Of a stretch of DNA of 64,000 bases, positions 61,301-64,000 are shown in pieces. The stretch covers positions 53,672 to 117,671 of the forward strand of contig JADKCF010000011.1 of the NCBI GenBank assembly GCA_016714765.1. Direction: 5' to 3'. This DNA comes from Saprospiraceae bacterium (lineage in GTDB: Bacteria > Bacteroidota > Bacteroidia > Chitinophagales > Saprospiraceae). The notes beneath the pieces are model-generated. The model saw only the letters and a program-made list of their open reading frames with translations. It was not told where the DNA came from and did no database searches. The position numbers were made by a program, and so were the translations under genes. Positions within the stretch are counted from its first letter, which is position 1. Each line of letters opens with the position of its first letter.

Positions 61301-64000
61301 ATATTATAATTATAGGTACCTTTCGAAATACCATTAAAAAATACTTCAAATTTATTGGTGGCAGATGTCGTATTTGTCACTATAAAAGAAATATCATAAT
61401 AGTCATCTGTAGACAAACTGCTGGTACCATTATTGTTGCAAATGATAGAAAACGTGGTTAATTCCAGGATTTGACCCGGTTGAATAGTAGCAACACTTGT
61501 GTTTATACAATCAAATGCATTTTTTACCGAAACAGTATAATCTTTTGGTGACAGATCATTAAAAGAAGTATTGCTGCTGTATGGTAAATTGTCGAGTTGG
61601 TACAAGTTCTGTCCTGCAGCCATTACTGTAATACTACCATCTTTGGAACCCAGGCAACTTTCATTAGTAATATTCAGGGTGAATGAAGGTGGACTTACTG
61701 CCGTTAATTTTACTGTACCTGTCGAAATACAATTATTAGAATTTTTGACAGAAGAGTAGATCGTTTGATTCAGTGCAGTATTTGTAAAAGGACTACTTAT
61801 TGGATTGGTTGAAGACTGGGCATCGCTTTGCGTCAGGTGGAAAGTAATCTGATTGGACCCGGTAGCACTGATCTGAGATTTTATCCCATCAATGTCAAAA
61901 GAAGTAAATCCATCCATGTTATTATCACATGAGTTGACTTCCACATTTTGTGCTCCAGGTAGTCCTACTATTTCTATCGTGACAGGTGTTTTTATACTGC
62001 TTTTACAATTTGTAACGGGGTCAAAAGCTTCTGCATAATAAGTAAAAATGCCTGTCATGTCTGTGGAAGGAATATAACTGAGCGTATTGGCTGCCAATAA
62101 AGTACCTCCCGTCTGAGCTGAGTACCAGTTTGTGCTGAGGCCGGCTGTCGTGGTGACTGTAAGGCTCACATTTTGTGTATTCAAGCATGTCAATAGATCT
62201 CCCCCTGACACTGGCTGACTGATATTTGGACAATTACAGTTCGGTGGAGAGATTTGACTTGTTTCAGCTGCACAACTTGCATTTAGGCTTGTAAATACGA
62301 TGCTTACTGTTTGACTGATTGGAATATTACTGATAGTATATGTATTGCCTGCACCTGGGGTTACTGTCCCGAAATTAGAAGTGACACTATACCCGACAGA
62401 TGTGAGACTGACAGTATAGGATTGGAAGTCTGGAGAGCAGCTTACAGAGGAAACAGCATAAGTGCCGGGGTTTTGAAGATTCAGCTGAACAAATGCAGTG
62501 TCATTAGGACAACCACTTAGTCCCTCTACTACGTACTGGAAAATGTATACACCAGGATCGGCACTCCCGAAGTTGACCGCACCAGGATTGCTGATATTGA
62601 TGTTTGCTGTTCCGGTATAATACCAGTCACCCCCAGGGTTGTAGGTACCAGACAGGTAAGACCACAAATTGACAGGTGAGTTGTCTATACACTCATTACC
62701 ATTGAGACCTGTTCCGGCATTGACCTGATCATTGATGATAAGACTAAATACTGCTTCATCACTACAACCTGCTGAATTGGTAGCTTTGATGATGTAAATC
62801 AACTGACCTGCGTTGGCAATAATAATAGGTGATGATAGTTTATTGGCATTGGTTGCAGGAGACCCGGTATGATATGTGATTACATTATTGGTATTATTGT
62901 TTAGGTCTGTCACAATGATGGAGGAAAGATTAAAACTCTGCCCTGCACAAATCTGTACACTACCTGGATTGATTATTATATTCGGTGTACTGATTGTACT
63001 CACTGTTTGTTCGGCTGTAATCACTTGATTATTACAGGGGTTAACAAAACTCCAGGTATATACCTGTGAACTTCCAAAGTCTTGAATGACAGCTGCGGAT
63101 ATCCCGGACACGCTACAAGAGCCTGAAAGACCATTTGAATAGTAAAGTTCGACGGGTGCATCAAAGGTGGTAACACCGCAAGGCAAAACAATATCCACTG
63201 GCACATCCTGAAAAGCTGGCGTTCCACCTGCTGGTAATACAGTTATATTTTGATTATGAACGATAGACCGGCCACATTGATCTGTAAATTGCCATGTATA
63301 CTGTATTAACCCTCCACATGCATCAAAATTTCCTGTCACAAGGGCTGGTGCTGACCCACTGATCAAACAAGCACCATTTGCATTGTTGGTGTAGGTCAAG
63401 GATGGAATTTGTGTGGGAACAAGATTACAGGTCAAAGTAAGATTGGCAGGAGGCAGATTGGTGAATACTGCGGCAGGCGCAGGTAATATGGTGATATTTT
63501 GTGTATGTGATAAGTTATTGCCACATGCATCCTGACCGGTCCAGACTATTGTAGCAATTCCCCCACATATGGGATCAGGTTGAGTCAACTGTCCCTGAAT
63601 ACTTCCGTTTAATAAACACGAACCAGACAGCGCATTCGAATAATTCAGAGGAATCTGGTAGGCTGACAAATCGTTGCATGAAACAGTGATATCCTGTGGT
63701 AATGTACCCGTTAAGGTCGGTGCTGCAGCCGGCAAAACTACAATGATCTGATTATATAATATAGGTCTGTTACAAGCATCTGTTCCAGTCCAGTTGATAT
63801 TTATATTTCCTCCGCATGGACTGTAGTTGGGTGTAATAACAGGCGAGAGTGTACCCATACTAATACAAGCTGAATTATTGGAATAACTTATGTTTGGTGC
63901 AGTAAAAGTTAATGCCTCCTGACAGGTAAGAGGCACTGAATATACAGGAGGATTGATGAGTTGTACTTCGGGTGGTGGTAATACAGTGAGTATCTGAGTA
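58324..64000 (-). CDS. Giant gliding-motility-type T9SS surface protein, 3' part
   Basis: The frame is open without interruption from 58324 past the window edge, so about 1890 C-terminal residues are seen and the start lies outside. The C-terminus (about the last 95 residues: IYDRWGNLVFQKEN, EGWNGKFNNEDVVPGVFVYSI) is the gliding-motility-associated CHU_C domain, a T9SS type B sorting signal. Order from the N-terminal side: HYR-like repeats of about 83 residues (63 to 64 kb), Ig-like domains with Cys pairs, four 97-residue CNDNGT modules (60.3-61.5 kb), then PKD/Ig-like repeats (LPIANAGPDQEITC). No enzymatic domain is visible. It is probably a surface adhesin or fibre. It is uninterrupted despite its length. 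Confidence 0.88.
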   Translation of the reverse strand, partial: TQILTVLPPPEVQLINPPVYSVPLTCQEALTFTAPNISYSNNSACISMGTLSPVITPNYSPCGGNININWTGTDACNRPILYNQIIVVLPAAAPTLTGTLPQDITVSCNDLSAYQIPLNYSNALSGSCLLNGSIQGQLTQPDPICGGIATIVWTGQDACGNNLSHTQNITILPAPAAVFTNLPPANLTLTCNLVPTQIPSLTYTNNANGACLISGSAPALVTGNFDACGGLIQYTWQFTDQCGRSIVHNQNITVLPAGGTPAFQDVPVDIVLPCGVTTFDAPVELYYSNGLSGSCSVSGISAAVIQDFGSSQVYTWSFVNPCNNQVITAEQTVSTISTPNIIINPGSVQICAGQSFNLSSIIVTDLNNNTNNVITYHTGSPATNANKLSSPIIIANAGQLIYIIKATNSAGCSDEAVFSLIINDQVNAGTGLNGNECIDNSPVNLWSYLSGTYNPGGDWYYTGTANINISNPGAVNFGSADPGVYIFQYVVEGLSGCPNDTAFVQLNLQNPGTYAVSSVSCSPDFQSYTVSLTSVGYSVTSNFGTVTPGAGNTYTISNIPISQTVSIVFTSLNASCAAETSQISPPNCNCPNISQPVSGGDLLTCLNTQNVSLTVTTTAGLSTNWYSAQTGGTLLAANTLSYIPSTDMTGIFTYYAEAFDPVTNCKSSIKTPVTIEIVGLPGAQNVEVNSCDNNMDGFTSFDIDGIKSQISATGSNQITFHLTQSDAQSSTNPISSPFTNTALNQTIYSSVKNSNNCISTGTVKLTAVSPPSFTLNITNESCLGSKDGSITVMAAGQNLYQLDNLPYSSNTSFNDLSPKDYTVSVKNAFDCINTSVATIQPGQILELTTFSIICNNNGTSSLSTDDYYDISFIVTNTTSATNKFEVFFNGISKGTYNYNILNNITLSANGVNGLLEFKDLVLGCKTSKVVNNLTPCSTDCKISYTDFSLTCNNNNTAADATDDYYTLTFKASALNGSANNTFNVLVDGVIVGNYSYNTTVAIKLNADGSIPIVILRDNEDLQCVLNVPINALISCSSSCLITKTISNILCNDNGTINDPTDDRFTFDIKVIGSNVSATWLLSGDITPRQYNTSYKLGPFSIAAGVYNATISDGANALCTSPIIVTPPAVCSEPCVLEVLGLNIGPCNDNGTGSNDNDDIFSISFTVKLVSGSANFYYVTDGVKIFGPFTYGQQVTISNLKADGNNITLNVYDGINSGCKQTFVVSKPSCSSCNHTLDAGQNITLTCSQNTATLSATSDMIAIYTWTGPNGFVKTGISVTTSTPGQYYVTALFSDQCTLKDSVQVTKDSSLPIANAGPDQEITCKITNVQLTGTTNLTNNVKYIWTNAAGNEIGTGLNVNVSEPGFYYFEVINTTTNCSSGKDEVEVIDNRSKPDAIIFADPGNLLNCKIATIRLYGQPEIDVIFNWQFGENVFLNQPEISINKVGIVTMTAIDTISGCENIAQLEIINIQEYPILVISPVKEITCETNKTVISAENSPSGPNLIYSWFDVNNQQIPDQNGNTLTVNNEGTYYVVLTDTLNGCSNKDTIIVTKTGNFPSISVSDDLILNCGKKDANLTVTILNPTETPLILWTTVDGNIAGSNTKSELATTDAGTYQVEVTYPSTGCKSTDQVNISLNNNYPTAVIFQAEDETCLNEKDGMATISEIKGGEEPTYYTLNGLKNAPLTNLSPGVYNLEIIDKNNCKTDTSFTIKQGNVFEVSSLSPIELLLGQTQILSIITSLDTADIASVTWVPSENLSCDTCLTTTVTARQNIIYQVTVIDIYGCSETLNIEIRVKDNTVITVPNIINTSGNDNKFFTLYGNILSIKKMSIYDRWGNLVFQKENFAPNLPSEGWNGKFNNEDVVPGVFVYSIHYETISGIKIISGDLTVIR
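60300..61470 (-). repeat. Four tandem ~97-residue CNDNGT modules
   Basis: Within the gliding-type protein, four modules start with CNNNGTSS, CNNNNTAA, CNDNGTIN and CNDNGTGS at plus-strand Cys codons 61438-61440, 61147-61149, 60850-60852 and 60562-60564. The spacings are 291, 297 and 288 nt. Each continues with xxDDxFxFxxxV, then a DG turn and a second Cys-containing segment near its end. Confidence 0.8.

Noticed and set aside
1..64000. tRNA, rRNA or prophage genes
   Set aside because: None recognised by eye; a tRNA scan would be decisive.

Overview
The window looks like part of a Bacteroidota chromosome, most plausibly Saprospiraceae or a close relative (inference, not a placement). The reasons are AT-rich intergenic DNA, -7 boxes of the Bacteroidota type TAnnTTTG in front of many genes, lipoprotein and Sec signals, a TonB receptor with a carboxypeptidase-like N-terminal domain, two giant surface proteins with type IX secretion (T9SS) C-terminal signals (one type A, one gliding-motility type B), and futalosine-pathway menaquinone synthesis (mqnE). 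I see no tRNA, rRNA, CRISPR array, insertion sequence or phage gene.

Layout. 1-5.3 kb: 3' end of kynurenine 3-monooxygenase, an SMP-30-like lipoprotein with an upstream GT2 glycosyltransferase, mqnE, and a di-haem cytochrome c peroxidase. 5.6-11.4 kb: a tiny self-contained transcription unit, then a SPOR protein, a YedK/HMCES-type DNA-protein crosslink protein, a LolA-like periplasmic protein and a 1028-residue BNR-propeller protein. 11.5-20.3 kb: small peptides, a 2OG-Fe(II) oxygenase, a membrane protein/winged-helix/CreD operon, a cupin, an ABC-F ATPase, a CPBP protease and a DinB protein. 20.4-24.4 kb: TonB-dependent receptor and a GT4 glycosyltransferase. 24.7-35.7 kb: one giant adhesin of about 28 SdrD_B-like domains. 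35.7-48.5 kb: bacilliredoxin, a helical-repeat protein, glutamate synthase gltB-gltD, a GH13 lipoprotein, a CDGSH protein, EttA and a small lipoprotein. 48.5-58 kb: class A penicillin-binding protein, a GH2-GH53 fusion for beta-galactan, an outer-membrane barrel, an ankyrin protein, a Kir-type K+ channel and another barrel. 58.3-64 kb: the C-terminal 1890 or so residues of a gliding-motility-type T9SS protein running off the window.

Sequence quality dominates interpretation. At least ten genes are broken by 1- or 2-nt indels, nearly always in short homopolymers, while the domain on the far side of each break resumes intact. The middle copy of a three-copy 705-bp repeat in the adhesin is riddled with indels while its neighbours are clean. 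This pattern fits a long-read assembly in which polishing failed locally better than it fits decay. I therefore describe these as whole genes with apparent frameshifts and give the position of each lesion.

The most interesting biology is the single-chain GH2-GH53 galactan degrader, the roughly 120-nt mini-gene at 5.63-5.80 kb, the giant adhesin, a regularly spaced ~97-residue 'CNDNGT' module in the last gene, and several very small proteins with their own promoters or signal peptides.
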